Shown piece after piece: positions 46,931-57,535 of a stretch of DNA of 64,000 bases; position 1 is the stretch's first letter; every line of letters starts with the position of its first letter. The notes beneath the pieces are model-generated. The model ran no database searches. It was not told the DNA's origin and saw only the letters and a list, made by a program, of their open reading frames with translations. Where the stretch lies: the NCBI GenBank assembly GCA_029339195.1, contig JAPTJF010000059.1, positions 62,001-126,000 on the forward strand, in the 5' to 3' direction. The position numbers and the translations under genes are program-made. The DNA comes from Micractinium sp. NFX-FRZ (lineage: Eukaryota; Chlorophyta; Trebouxiophyceae; Chlorellales; Chlorellaceae).

Positions 46931-47990
46931 TCACTGGATGGTGCACCCGTCGTTGCCTCTGGCCTCCGCAGCCGCACGGTCATAGTCCCTGGCCAGCTGC
47001 ATATAAAGAGTAGGAATAGGGCAGTGTCATTAGATCTGTGGCACTATGAAGGCTGGCATATGCCTGCATATGCCTGGCTATGAATGCATGCAGCCTGCGG
47101 TGGTGCCTGCACGACCGACGGTCGGCGAGCGAGCGAGCTGGCACTTGCAGCCTACCAGTGTACCGGCTTACTCAACGCGCTTCCCACCCGGCCCCAGACT
47201 CACATGTTTGCAGCTCTGGCAAAGGAAGCCGGCCCGGGGGGTAGAGAAGTAGTACTCGGCCCCGCAGTGGTGGCATGGCTTGGGGTAGAGCCGGCACTGC
47301 GCTTGCCTCGCGTGGTACGGGACTCCGAAACGTTGCAGCAACAGCTGGAAGAGCTATCGAGTTTCCACAGGGGGGCCTTAAATCGTCGTGTGCAGTGGAT
47401 GTATTGGAGTCCACATCAGCGCGCGCCGCCGCTGGGGGGCTGGCCCAGGCCGGTGATGAGTCATGACCAAGAAACCGCCTCGGCTGCGCAGTGCCGGCCT
47501 GGAAACTGATAGGCAAAGTGATAGGCAGATGACCTGGCAGTGCTGATGACCTGAGGTGCAGGTGACCTGAGAGTGCGGCATGGTCCCCCGGCATGGTCCC
47601 CCGGGGGTGGTCCCCCGGCATTGGTCCCCTGGGGGGCTCCCAATTGGCGTAGCCCCTGCAGGCAGGTGGCACTGCAGGAACCCAAAAGCCTGCTGGCGGT
47701 GAGCCTTCAAGTGGTCTATCACCCAGATGGCTGGATGGGTGCTCGGGTAGCCCAGCCGCAGCTGCCGCCTGCTGCCGTTGCTGCCTGCTCCGCTGCCGCC
47801 GCCTGCTGCCACTGCCGCCTGGCATGCATACGGTTGTCCTTGGGCTTGCAGGCCCCGCACTTGTAAGCCAGAGCACGGCTGAGCGGCTGGGCAAGGCAGG
47901 CGGCAGCTGAGCCTGCGTGGGCCTGGCAGAGGGCAGCGACTGCGTGCGGACGGTGGCAGTGGGCTATCGCCTCCCCCGCCTGCAGGCGGC
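46931..47990 (-). CDS. Zinc-ribbon protein of unknown function, 5' structure uncertain
   Basis: The C-terminal exons are convincing: 47344-47204 (47 codons) and 46996-46931 (22 codons with TGA) join in phase 0. They encode LLLQRFGVPYHARQAQC, then RLYPKPCHHCGAEYYFSTP, RAGFLCQSCKH and LARDYDRAAAEARGNDGCTIQ. Two CxxC pairs 18 residues apart (CHHC and CQSC) form a zinc ribbon. Further upstream, a probable exon within 47,979-47,720 carries EAIAHCHRPHAVAALC and SRALAYKCGACKPKDNRM, another Cys-rich module, but I could not find a clean in-phase junction between it and the exon at 47,344. The inferred 5' end abuts the left edge of the segmental duplication at 47,993, so part of the gene may be disrupted. 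Function unknown; a small protein- or nucleic-acid-binding role is possible. Confidence 0.5.
47581..47637. repeat. TGGTCCCCCGGCA short tandem repeat
   Basis: Four imperfect units of 13-14 bp starting TGGTCCCC, within an intron of the zinc-ribbon gene. Confidence 0.8.
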
Positions 47991-47992
47991 GC

Positions 47993-48458
47993 GCCGCGCT
48001 GCCCCCATTTACAAACGTTTCCGAGTGGCGAGCTTTCAGATTTTGGTTTGTCTGCGGTGGTACAGAACATGATAATTAAGTAAGAACAAAACGCACGGTC
48101 AGTACAGCAGGAAATTTGCTTCCTGGTTCATTCAGTTCACCCCTTGTAAATACTACAGCAGCACAAATTCAGGGGATGGTGGCATGTCGTGTTAGGAGGT
48201 GGTACAGTGCCATCAGTTCAAGCCAGCAGGGCTGCGGGGCTCAGCACATGCGGCAGCCCTCGCCGCCGCTGCGTGCCGCGAGGCCAGCGGGCACCCTCAG
48301 CTGCCCAGCAGGCGGCGGAACTCGTCGTAGCTCACGCTGCCGTCCTCATCCACGTCCATCTCCTCCAGCAGAGCCGCCAGGTCCACCCGCAGCTCAAATT
48401 CGCGGATGGTGCGGGCCAGCCGCTCCACCGACACCTGGCCGCTGCGGTCGGGCTGCAG
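47993..48458. repeat. Segmental duplication, copy 2 (see 39,034-39,510)
   Basis: The copy that belongs to the complete EF-hand gene: its 3' UTR plus its last coding exon. The boundary at 47,993 is sharp on the left; on the right similarity fades into the intron. Confidence 0.93.
48009..48013 (-). terminator. TGTAA polyadenylation signal of EF-hand gene
   Basis: Reverse-strand TGTAA about 285 bases past the EF-hand stop. The truncated duplicate has TGAAA at the same place. Confidence 0.55.
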
Positions 48459-49377
48459 GGCGGGGTCGGGGTGGGGGGCAGGGGAGACGTGGGGCCAGGG
48501 TGGGAGGCAGGAGCGGAAATGTGGCGGTAGCTGAACGAGGCCGACACCCAGAATGGGGGCAGGAGCGGGATGGAGGTAGCCAAACAAGCCAGACTGCCAC
48601 AGGAAGCGACCTCCAGCTGCACAGCTGTCTGCTGGTATGTGTGCATCAGGCGCACTCCTGGCACCGCCCGCTTCATCCCGCCAGCAAGCACCCGCGTCGC
48701 ACCAACCCAGGGCAGCGTCCCACCCCACCAAGCACCCACCCACCATGCCTCCCAGCGCCACAAACGCCTCCACGGTGTCCGCATCGTCTCCGCGCCCCAC
48801 CTGCTCCCCCTTCTGCTTCTCCATGACCTGCGCACGCAGCAGCAGTGGCAAGGAGTCGTTTAGCAGATGGCAGCGCAGCCACCATTGGACGCTCGTGTCA
48901 GGGGCCTGCACTTGCACTGCTGCACCAGAGCTGCACTCTGGCAGGCGCAGCCGCTCCCCTCCATCTGTGCACCGCGCTGTCATCCCCAGCGTTCTCTTCT
49001 CAACCCCTGCCAGCAGCCACACACGTGCCCTCTGCCCCATGGTGCCTCACCTCCATAAACTCCTCCCAGTCCACCCCGCCGCTGCCATCCTTGTCAATTT
49101 TGCGGATCATCACATTGACATCCGCCAGGCTGGGCTCGGGGTGGCCCAGCGTGACCAGCGAGGCGCGCAGCTCGTTTGCATCGATCACGCCGTCGCCTGG
49201 GCGGCGGTGGGTTGTTGGGTGCAGGCGGTGCAAAGCAGGCTGGTCAGCGGGGTGCGTGGGCGGGGATGGCAGGAGGGTACAGGTTCCGGAACCCACAATT
49301 TACGCTGCAGACTCACTGTTCTTGTCAAAGGTGAGGAAGGCGCGGCGGCACTGCGCGAGCTCGGAGGCGGTGAGCAT
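48297..49377 (-). CDS. EF-hand calcium-binding protein, 148 aa, calmodulin-like
   Basis: Calmodulin-like calcium sensor. Exons (minus) 49377-49317 (ATG), 49196-49051, 48827-48744 and 48452-48297, in phase. Four hands can be traced: EF1 DKNSDGVIDANE, completed across the first splice; EF2 DKDGSGGVDWEE; EF3 GGMPDRSGQVSVE, shortened and lacking standard ligands; EF4 DVDEDGSVSYDEF. So three hands probably bind calcium. EF2 and EF3 are joined by a charged linker containing QKGEQVGRGDDADTVEAF. The length is that of calmodulin, but identity outside the loops is clearly lower, and there is no transit peptide or acylation signal (starts MLTASELAQCRRAF). Its last exon and 3' UTR are duplicated at 39 kb. 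Diverges from RPL4. Confidence 0.9.
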
Positions 49378-49782
49378 GGCGGCGGCGGCGGCGGTGGCGG
49401 CGGCGACGGCGGCAGGCGCCGACAGACGAGAGTCAGTGGCGCTTCGGCGCGGCGCCGGATGTCAATTGAGGATTCAGACAATCTACAGGACCCCACAAAG
49501 CCAGCGCCAGGGCCCTGCGAGAGGTAGACGGGCCTGTGCAAGACGGCGACAGACGGAGGAGCAGGGCGCGTGCGGGCGGGCGCAGAACGGCGAGTTGTAT
49601 TGTGTGGTGCATGAATTCGCAAGAAGACTGGAAATGGGGGTCCACAGAGGGCAAACGCGCCCCCGGGTAGAACGGCCGTGCGGGGACTGCTGCGCTCGCG
49701 GTTCTCAGGTCCTGCATGCCGGCCTGCCCCGGTCCTTTCAGCAGGCGGCTGCCAGAGCCTGCGATTAAACGAAGAAGACGCA
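49378..49782. promoter_or_regulatory. Divergent intergenic region of EF-hand gene and RPL4
   Basis: Only 405 bp between ATGs on opposite strands, including a GGC trinucleotide run (49,380-49,412) in the EF-hand 5' UTR. No clear TATA. As RPL4 is a highly expressed housekeeping gene, the EF-hand gene may share its open promoter. Confidence 0.55.
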
Positions 49783-52700
49783 ATGGCCAGCCGCCCCCTG
49801 GTTGCAGTGCAGGGCGCCGACGGCGCCCAGGAGGGTCAGGTGCGAGCCCTCTCAACCCCCAGCCGCTCCTGCCCCTTGATATCACCCGTGGACAGCGGCA
49901 GCTGCAGCCCAGGGACCTGGAGCGCTGGGGCGGCCACTCCCTGGCATGATCGGCCATGCAGCGGCTGAGGAGGCAGCATGCGGCGCCCAGAGGGGGCACC
50001 ATACCATGGACAGCCCAGAGGCTGCGCCTGGACGCCCTGGGAGAGCTTGACGGCGGGACTGCCAGGGAGTGGCAGCCCGCAGGCGACGTCCGCTGGCGCG
50101 CTGCTGCTGCCCGGGGGGACCCCACGGTGGCTCACTGGCAGCAGTGGGCCGCCCGGCGGCCGCATGGCAGCCACATGCCGGCGGGCGGCACGGAGGCTGC
50201 AGCGGCAGGCCGCCGGCAGTGCCCGCTGAGGAAGCGCAGCCAAGCAGCGGCAGCAAGCAGCGGCAGCGGCAGCAGCAGCACAGGCATTTTAAGCCCGTCA
50301 GCAGTGCAGCATGCCCAGCCGCAGGCTTGCAGAAGAGCGCCTGCGCTGCGTGCTCACCGCTCACCGCCGCTGCCGCCGCTCCCTCTTGGTTTTGCCCGCC
50401 CCGCAGGTGGCCCTGCCCGCCGTGTTTGTGGCGCCCATCCGCTCTGACATTGTTCAGACGGTGCACACCCACATGGCCAAGAACGCGCGCCAGGCGTACG
50501 CTGTCATGGCCAAGGCCGGCCACCAGACGGCGGCCGAGTCCTGGGGCACGGGCCGCGCTGTGTCCCGTATCCCCCGCGTGCCCGGCGGCGGCACCCACCG
50601 CGCAGGTGCGCACCGCAGCTGGGAGGCACCTCCTGTGGCTGCTGCTGTGTGGAGGAGGGCAGGGGGTGACGCGGCTGAGAATGCCGACGGCAGGGGTGCT
50701 GCATGCCAGTGCATATCAGATTAGGCGTGGGTCACGGAGTCGGCGTGGTGTGCGGCATCAGCAGGCTCGACGCCTGCACGGCTGTCGTGGTAGGGTGCAA
50801 CTGCCGCATGTTTCCGTAGTTTGCGGAACATAGGCGGCGGAGGCGGCAGCGAAGGGAGGCAGCATGGCAGCCGGATGGAGCTATGGGGACACAATGCGCC
50901 GCGCTAGGCAGGCCATGCAGCTGGCGCGCCTCTGAGCACGCACACGCAATTGGGAGCAGCACAGATTGGGCACTCGCAGCAGCAGGGCTGCATCAGAGCA
51001 GCTGCCTGCCTGGCCGTGCCCCACTCCCGCCCCGGCCCACCCTCTGCCCCCTCACCCCTGCGCCGCCCTTGGCTCCTCCCCACCCTGCAGGCCAGGGTGC
51101 CTTTGGCAACATGTGCCGTGGTGGCCACATGTACGCGCCCACCAAGACCTGGCGCCGCTGGCACCGCAAGATCAACGTGAACCAGAAGCGCTACGCTGTG
51201 GTGTCCGCCATCGCGGCCTCCGCTCTGCCCGCTCTGGTCATGGCCCGCGGCCACAAGATTGAGGCCGTGCCCGAGGTGCCCCTGGTCGTCTCCGACGCCG
51301 CCGGTGAGTGCCGGTTGGGGGTGCTGTCTTTTGTGTGCATGCGTGGTGAGGGCAGAAGTGTTGTGCTGGGAGAGAGATGGGACGGTGTGCATGCTTGCGC
51401 AGGAGCACGGCTGCCACGATGCGGCAGTGGACTGCGAGATGGGGGCAGGGAAAGGGGAGCGCAGCGCCGCGCTGTGGGTGCGGTTGGCAGGCGGGGCAGC
51501 CTGGGAGATGCACGGGGCGGTGCTCAGCTGCTCACAAGCCAGCTGGAAGCGTGGCAGCAAGGGGAGCCGGCGTAGGAAGGACGCAGCGTAGCAGGCGGCA
51601 CGAGGCAGGGGAGCATGCCGGCTGCCTGGGAGCTGGGGAGCTGCAGCCTGTAGGCACGAGTACACGCATAGCCTGGCGGGCAGCCTGGCGGCGGGGCAGC
51701 TGGCTGCAGCAGCAGGCAGGGGCATGAGTGCCGAGCCTGCAGCACCCTGGTTGGCAGGCCTGGCGGCGTGCAGGCGTGGCAACCCTGGTGGGGAGAGGCG
51801 GCACACCGCGTGACAGCTGGCAACAGTGTGCAGCAGCCATGCAGGCTGAATCCCCTCGTGCACCCCCTCGTGCACAGCACAGCACAGCACAGCGTGCCCA
51901 GCAATGCACGCATCACCACAGCAACTTGCCGCTGCCCTGCCTTCCGCGCCACCCATCCGTAAAGCCTCCCTGACCACATCCCACCATTCCCGACATCCCC
52001 CAGTAGTTCACTCCGGTTCACACTCATCTTGTGCCCCCCGTTCAGTCCTCTCACCTCTCCCACCGCTGCCCCTGCCACCCCCGCCCCCCTGGCCTGCCCG
52101 GCAGAGAGCATCACCAAGACCAAGCAGGCCGTGGAGCTGCTCAAGGCGGTGGGCGCCATTGCCGACGTGGAGAAGGTCAAGGTGAGGGAGGGTGCGCAGA
52201 TGGCTGCTTTGTGTGACTGGGCTGCTTTGGTTTTGAGTGGCAGTTGATCGGGTTGCTTGGTTTCAACTGGCAGTGGGGGGTGACAGCGGCAGGCGTTGTG
52301 TTGACATGGAGCAGGCGACCGCGGCTCGCTTACCATCCGCCCCTCCTCACAAACCACCCTGCCCCTTGCACCCCTTTATGCCCCACAGGACTCCAAGAAC
52401 CTGCGCCGCGGCAAGGGTAAGATGAGGAACCGGCGGTACGTGCAGCGCAAGGGCCCCCTGGTCATCTACGGCAACGACTCCGGCATCAGGTGGGCACCGA
52501 TCCTCCTTTCCTTGAATACTCCCCTTGATGAGTTGGTCAAGGGCGCAGGGGGTGGAGTGGAGCAATAGGTGCCCTGTTTTGGCGTCCATGGGTCTGCCGA
52601 CATGGGAGGCCGCAAGTTGTGTGCTGAGGCAGGCTGAGGCCGGGGCCGTCGGGAGGCTGCAGGGGGCAGGAGGCAGGCTGAGGCCGGGGCCGTCGGGAGG

Positions 52701-54270
52701 CTGCAGGGGGCAGGAGGCGTGCTGGGGCGTGGGGCGGGCGCACATCTCCTTGCGCTGCCTGCTCTGTCCCGTCTCCTCCCGCCCCACATCACCTCTGTCC
52801 TCCCGCCTCAACTTCCCCACCTGCTGCTGCCCCCTCCCCCCTAACCCCCGCCTGCAGCCGCGCGTTCCGCAACCTGCCGGGCGTGGAGCTGTGCTCCGTG
52901 GACCGCCTCAACCTGCTGCAGCTGGCGCCCGGCGGCCACCTGGGCCGCTTCTGCATCTGGACCAAGTCGGCGGTGGAGAAGCTGGACGCCATCTTCGGTG
53001 AGCTGGTGGCTGGGCTGCTCCCCTTGCTGAGGTGGCAGCGACTGTCAAACTGCTGGCGGTGGGGGAGCTTACTGGGGGGAGCAACTCAATCCAAAGTTCT
53101 TGCTCAGGCTTGCTGGCTGCTGAGCTGGCGGTAGCGAGCTGACAGCACGCAAACACATGGGCGCCTCCACACCAGCACTCCACACCTCTGCCCCCCGGCC
53201 TTTCCCCATTCGCCGCCCGCCTGCCTCCACCCTCTCACCCCGCCCCCGCCCTCCCCCTTGCCTCCCCCGTGTGCAGGCACCACCGAGGTTGCCTCGAGCC
53301 AGAAGAAGGGCTACAAGCTGCCCCGCCACATCATGGCCAACGGTGACCTGGCCCGCCTCATCAACTCTGACGAGGTGCAGAGCGTGGTCAAGCCGCAGAA
53401 GGAGAGCAGCGTGCGCGCACCCCTGAAGAAGAACCCCCTGCGCAACCTGGGCGCCCTGCTCAAGCTCAACCCCTACGCCAAGGTGGGTGCACGCCGGCCG
53501 GGTGGCCTCTTGTGTGTTGAGCCAAGGCCTCTGCGCTGATGCTAGCGCACTCTTGCGCACACACACTCGTGTGCGTGCACGGCTGGTGGCACGCCGCCTG
53601 CGCCTGCCTCTCCCAAACCCCACGGCTTCTCCCCTCGCCTGCCTGCCACTCCCGGCTCCCACTCCTCCCAGCGCTCACTCCCCACGCTCCCCCTGCCTCC
53701 CCCTCATTGCTCTGTTCCCTCCGCAGACCGCGCGCCGCGCCGAGCTGCTGGCCGCGGGCAAGGCCGGCAAGGAGGAGAAGCTGGCGGCGGCGCGCAAGGC
53801 CAAGGCGGCCGCGCGCCCCGCCGTCAAGAAGGTCTCCAAGGCCTTCTACAACACCATGATCACCGACTCCGGTGAGTTGGCGGCTCGTCACCCCAAACCG
53901 CTTTGAGCAGATGTTGCTGCAGTTGTGCGGGGGTGTCGGGCAGACAGGGAGGCTGTCGAGGCCTGCGCAGTGCTTCCGGGAACACCCTCTGGTGACTGTC
54001 TGAACGTGTGATGGATGGGCATGTGAAGGCCAACAGGAGCTGCAACCCGATTGCTGGCATGGATGGGCGTGGTGGTGCAAGGGGCTGCCCGCCAGGGGAG
54101 CAGACGAGGCACTGCTGCCCTTGCCTACGTTTACCCCGCGCTCCCCCCGACTTGGACTCCCTCACCCCCTCACCCCCACCCTTTCTTCTTCCCAACCCTC
54201 CCTCCCACCCGCAGACTATGTGGGCGAGGACTACGAGGTGTTCAGCAGCTGGCTGGGCACCACCCAGTAA
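49783..54270 (+). CDS. RPL4: Cytosolic 60S ribosomal protein L4 (uL4)
   Basis: Large-subunit protein lining the peptide exit tunnel. Nine exons: 49783-49839, 50407-50605, 51091-51303, 52105-52181, 52389-52489, 52858-52997, 53277-53482, 53727-53871, 54215-54270; 397 aa, in phase, the normal eukaryotic length. Hallmarks: [139 protein letters not shown], and the eukaryote-specific Lys/Ala-rich tail ([18 protein letters not shown], then [17 protein letters not shown]). Introns of 200-800 bp; the sixth and longest ones carry tandem duplications. Ribosomal-protein introns often host snoRNAs in algae, but none could be identified by eye. Confidence 0.97.
52630..52717. repeat. 44-bp tandem duplication in an RPL4 intron
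   Basis: Two perfect or near-perfect 44-bp units starting CAGGCTGAGGCCGGGGCCGT, head to tail, in the intron between 52,490 and 52,857. Confidence 0.92.
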
Positions 54271-55107
54271 GCAGCTGGCGACTCGTAGGCTGGCCAGCGC
54301 TGCCAGCGCAGCCTGCAGCTGAGCTGGCGCGCCCCACCTGGCTGCTTGCTGGGAGGGCTCCTCGCGGGGCTCGACCCTGCCTGCTTGGATGGAGGGCGGG
54401 GGTCAGCCGCAGCTCCCGCCCACCCGACCCCCCTGGGGGGAGGGGCGGCGTGGCGGCGTCCTGCGCCGGGGCCGTGTGCGGCGCCCGCCGTCCCCGCTCC
54501 GCCCCGTGGATTGCTGCCTGGATGAAAGAGGTTTGCGAGGGTCCCTCGGGACCCCACACTTCAGTGATAGTGTAACACACAAACTCGCGCCAGGATGCGA
54601 GCACAGGGGTGCGCTTTGTTGGAAAGCGGCCGCAAAGGGAGGGCAGGCGGGCGGCGATGTTGCACAGCACGTCACCATGTTGCACGGGGTGGCTGGCGCC
54701 AGAGTGACCGCTGAGCAGCACAACAGTTGAGGGAACGATTTCTGGCGTGGAGGTATGTGCATAGGGCCCGATGAAGCCTTGCACTGTGCAGCAAGCAGGC
54801 ACAGGTGCAGGTGGCGCACAGAGAGGGCCGCAGCGGCGGTGCGGGAGGGCGGGAGGCCCGACGGGGACGCTGGCTGCGGGGCTGCCCAGCGTCTGCGCGG
54901 GCTCTGCCATCGCACCCAATCGCGCCATTCGATGCCCGAGGGCTGCAAGGCAACCTGAACTTTTGTTGCACGGCGAGTGACGTGTCGGACCCAGGGTGGG
55001 ATGCCCCTCACCTTCAGGATTTCAGGCTACACAGGCGTCGCCCAGCCCCCGTCCGCCGCAGCTCCCCCCTGGCCCCTCATTTACACGAAAGCCTAAGCAA
55101 ACTCAAG
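54271..55107. other. RPL4 3' flank and PsbQ promoter, 0.8 kb
   Basis: Holds the RPL4 3' UTR with TGTAA at 54,571 and then the 5' flank of PsbQ. Open frames here read in no consistent frame. No additional gene seen. Confidence 0.55.
54571..54575 (+). terminator. TGTAA polyadenylation signal of RPL4
   Basis: TGTAA 301 bases past the RPL4 stop, the only such word in this flank. Confidence 0.6.
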
Positions 55108-57535
55108 ATGCAGGCTACCGCCAAGTGCGTGAGGAGCAGGGGATCGGCGATGGGCGCTTGCACAGCAGCCCCGCGTCCTGGGCGGCAGCCCTGCGGCCTT
55201 GTGGGTTCATAACGTAGCAGGCTTGCCAGCGAGGGGCGCCGCAGCGCGCCGGACAGTCCCGAGATAGCCAGAGTACCCAGCCTCACCCTCTCAGCGTGTC
55301 CTCTGTTTGTTTGCGTGCAGGGCCTTCGTGTCCGGCCAGGCCGTGCGTGCCGGTGAGTGCACATCTCATTTGTGAAGCCTGAAGGGGTGCAGTGCGCGCC
55401 AGGACCCCCGCCGAGCAGCCGCCTGCGGCGGGGGTGCGGCGAGCTGGCGGGCGGCGGCAGCCAAGCAGCCGATTCTCTGCACTGTGCCTGCATCAGCTCA
55501 CCATGCCCACTGCGTCTGCCCTCTGCCTGCAGCCGCCCCCACCCCCCGCGCTGCTCGGTGAGGCTCGGCAGATCGATCTGGGGCTCAGCAGGAGGGCGCC
55601 TGCTGAGCTGGACGAGGCGCGATATGCTCAGCCGGCTCGCACGGTCTTAGTGCGGCAGCAGGCAGCCCCAGTGGGGCAAACACAGTAGCAGCACACCTCG
55701 CAGGGGCTTGCCGATCGCAGCAGCAGGAGCAGCGCGCCGGTCCCCTCGCGTTTATAGCATCAGCTGCGTCCAGTGCGCGTGTTGCCTGATCGCGCCCCGC
55801 CCCTCCCCGCGCCCCTCCCCGCCCCTGCTGCAGCTCCGCGGTGGTGGTGCGCGCCTCTGCCGAGGAGAGCCGCCGCGCCGTGCTGGGTGGCCTGCTGGCG
55901 GGCGTGGCCGCGCTGACCGCCTCGTCCGCCCAGGCCATGGATCTCATTGACGACCGCTCTGCCCGCTCTGTGAGTCTTTGTTGGCTTCCAGCCTTGCTGG
56001 GTTGTGGCACCGGCCACAGACCTGGTTGGCTTGTCAAACGTGCCTGCCTGGTTCTATCAGCCCAAGGAATGGCCCGCACCCTTGCGCGACCTCATGCGCC
56101 CATTCACCAGCAAGCCGCCATGTGACCCTCCCCGCCCCGCCCCGCCATTGCTCCCCCCCTCCTCTGCCCGCCTGCAGCGCGGCTTTGACATCATCTACGA
56201 GGCCCGTGACCTGGACCTGCCCCAGGCCCAGCGCGACGGCTTCTCCCAGGTGCGCCCTGGTAGCGCCCACTCCCCAGCCCCAGCCTGGCTGCCTGGGGCC
56301 TGGGTTGCTGTGACTCGCCTTTGCTGCGACTCGCCCGGCTGCCTGGGGGCCCCTGCGCCGCAAGTGGTTGCTGAACACAGGCTGCGGAGCGAGCAAAGCA
56401 GGCAGGCAGCCGTGCAGCAGCAGCAGCACGTGCTTTGGCGTTTCGGCACGGGGGAGTGCGGGCAAGCGGCACACAAGCAGCGCACTTGCACCAGCACGCC
56501 TGCTGGAGATGCCAGGCGGCTTTGTGGAGCCTTTGTGGAGCATCGCGCTCCCTCCCCCCCTCGCTGTGCTGCCGCGCCTGGCCTGCAGCAGGCACACCGA
56601 GGCTGCTGCGCGGTGTCCTCATCCCTCCCTCACCCTGCCTGCCTGCCTCTTTCCCACTCCCTTCCTCCCCGCCCCACCGCAGATCCGCACTGACCTGGCT
56701 CTGGCCAAGGGGCGCATTGCCGAGGCCGAGAAGCGCATTGACGCCGACCTGGACGCCTTTGTGTCCAAGGCCTACTGGTGAGCTGCACCTTGAAAGCACA
56801 CCGGCGGTCGGGGGGTCATGTTTGTTATGCGGTTGGGCCTGCACACTTTGCCAAGCAGTAGCATCACTTCGTGATGTGGCTCCACAGCTTGTGCCACACT
56901 GGGTGGGCCAGGGGTGCAATCCAGCACGCGGCACGTCGGGCATGGCCAGCCCGCTCCTCGCCCTGCCCCCCCTCCCGTCACCCCCCTCTGCTCACCACCA
57001 TGCCGCCCTCCCGCCCCCCGCGACCGTCTGCCCGCCTGCAGGACTGAGGGCCGCAACGAGCTGCGCCGCCAGGTGGGCACCCTGCGCTTTGACATCAACG
57101 CCCTGGCCGACACCCTGCCCAAGGCTGCCAAGAAGGAGGTGCTGGCGGCCAAGAAGGAGTTCCTGGCCAGCGTGGACAAGCTGGACTTTGCCATGCGCAA
57201 GAAGAACCAGGTGTGTGTGGGAGGTGGAGGTGAGGGAGGAGGGAGGGGGGCGGGGAGACCCAGGGAAGGGCTGGCTGGGTGTATGATGGTACAGGCTCTC
57301 GGGCATGTGCTCGCGCTTGAGAACTGACAAGCTGGACTGCCTGCCGCGCCACGAGTAGCTCGCAATGTAGGCTGTGATGTTGGAATCCTTGGATCGGACC
57401 CGTCCCTCACCGTGCCTCTTATGGCCACCTCACCGTGCCTCTTCTTACTGCCTCTTCTTACTGCAGGCTGACGCCACCAAGGCGCTGGAGGCCACCAAGG
57501 CGTCCCTGGACGCTGTGCTCGCCAAGCTGGCGTGA
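55108..57535 (+). CDS. PSBQ: PsbQ, oxygen-evolving enhancer protein 3
   Basis: Lumenal extrinsic subunit stabilising the manganese cluster of photosystem II. Exons 55108-55128, 55321-55352, 55834-55969, 56178-56249, 56683-56777, 57042-57210 and 57467-57535; 197 aa. The first donor is read as TGC|GTGAGG because only this keeps the reading frame through exon 3; a donor four bases earlier would shift it. The bipartite transit peptide has a basic stromal part (residues 1-24), then a twin-arginine lumen signal (ESRRAVLGGLLAGVAAL) ending SSAQA at residue 52, implying Tat export. The mature ~145 aa form the PsbQ four-helix bundle: RGFDIIYEARDLDLPQAQRD, AEKRIDADLDAFVSKAYW, EGRNELRRQVGTLRFDINAL and AKKEFLASVDKLDFAMRKKN. 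Family assignment is firm; the two tiny 5' exons are the least certain part. Confidence 0.92.

Noticed and set aside
55108..55124. PsbQ exon 1 ending at the earlier GT (55,125)
   Set aside because: It would place exon 3 out of frame; the donor at 55,129 keeps the frame into the clear lumen signal.
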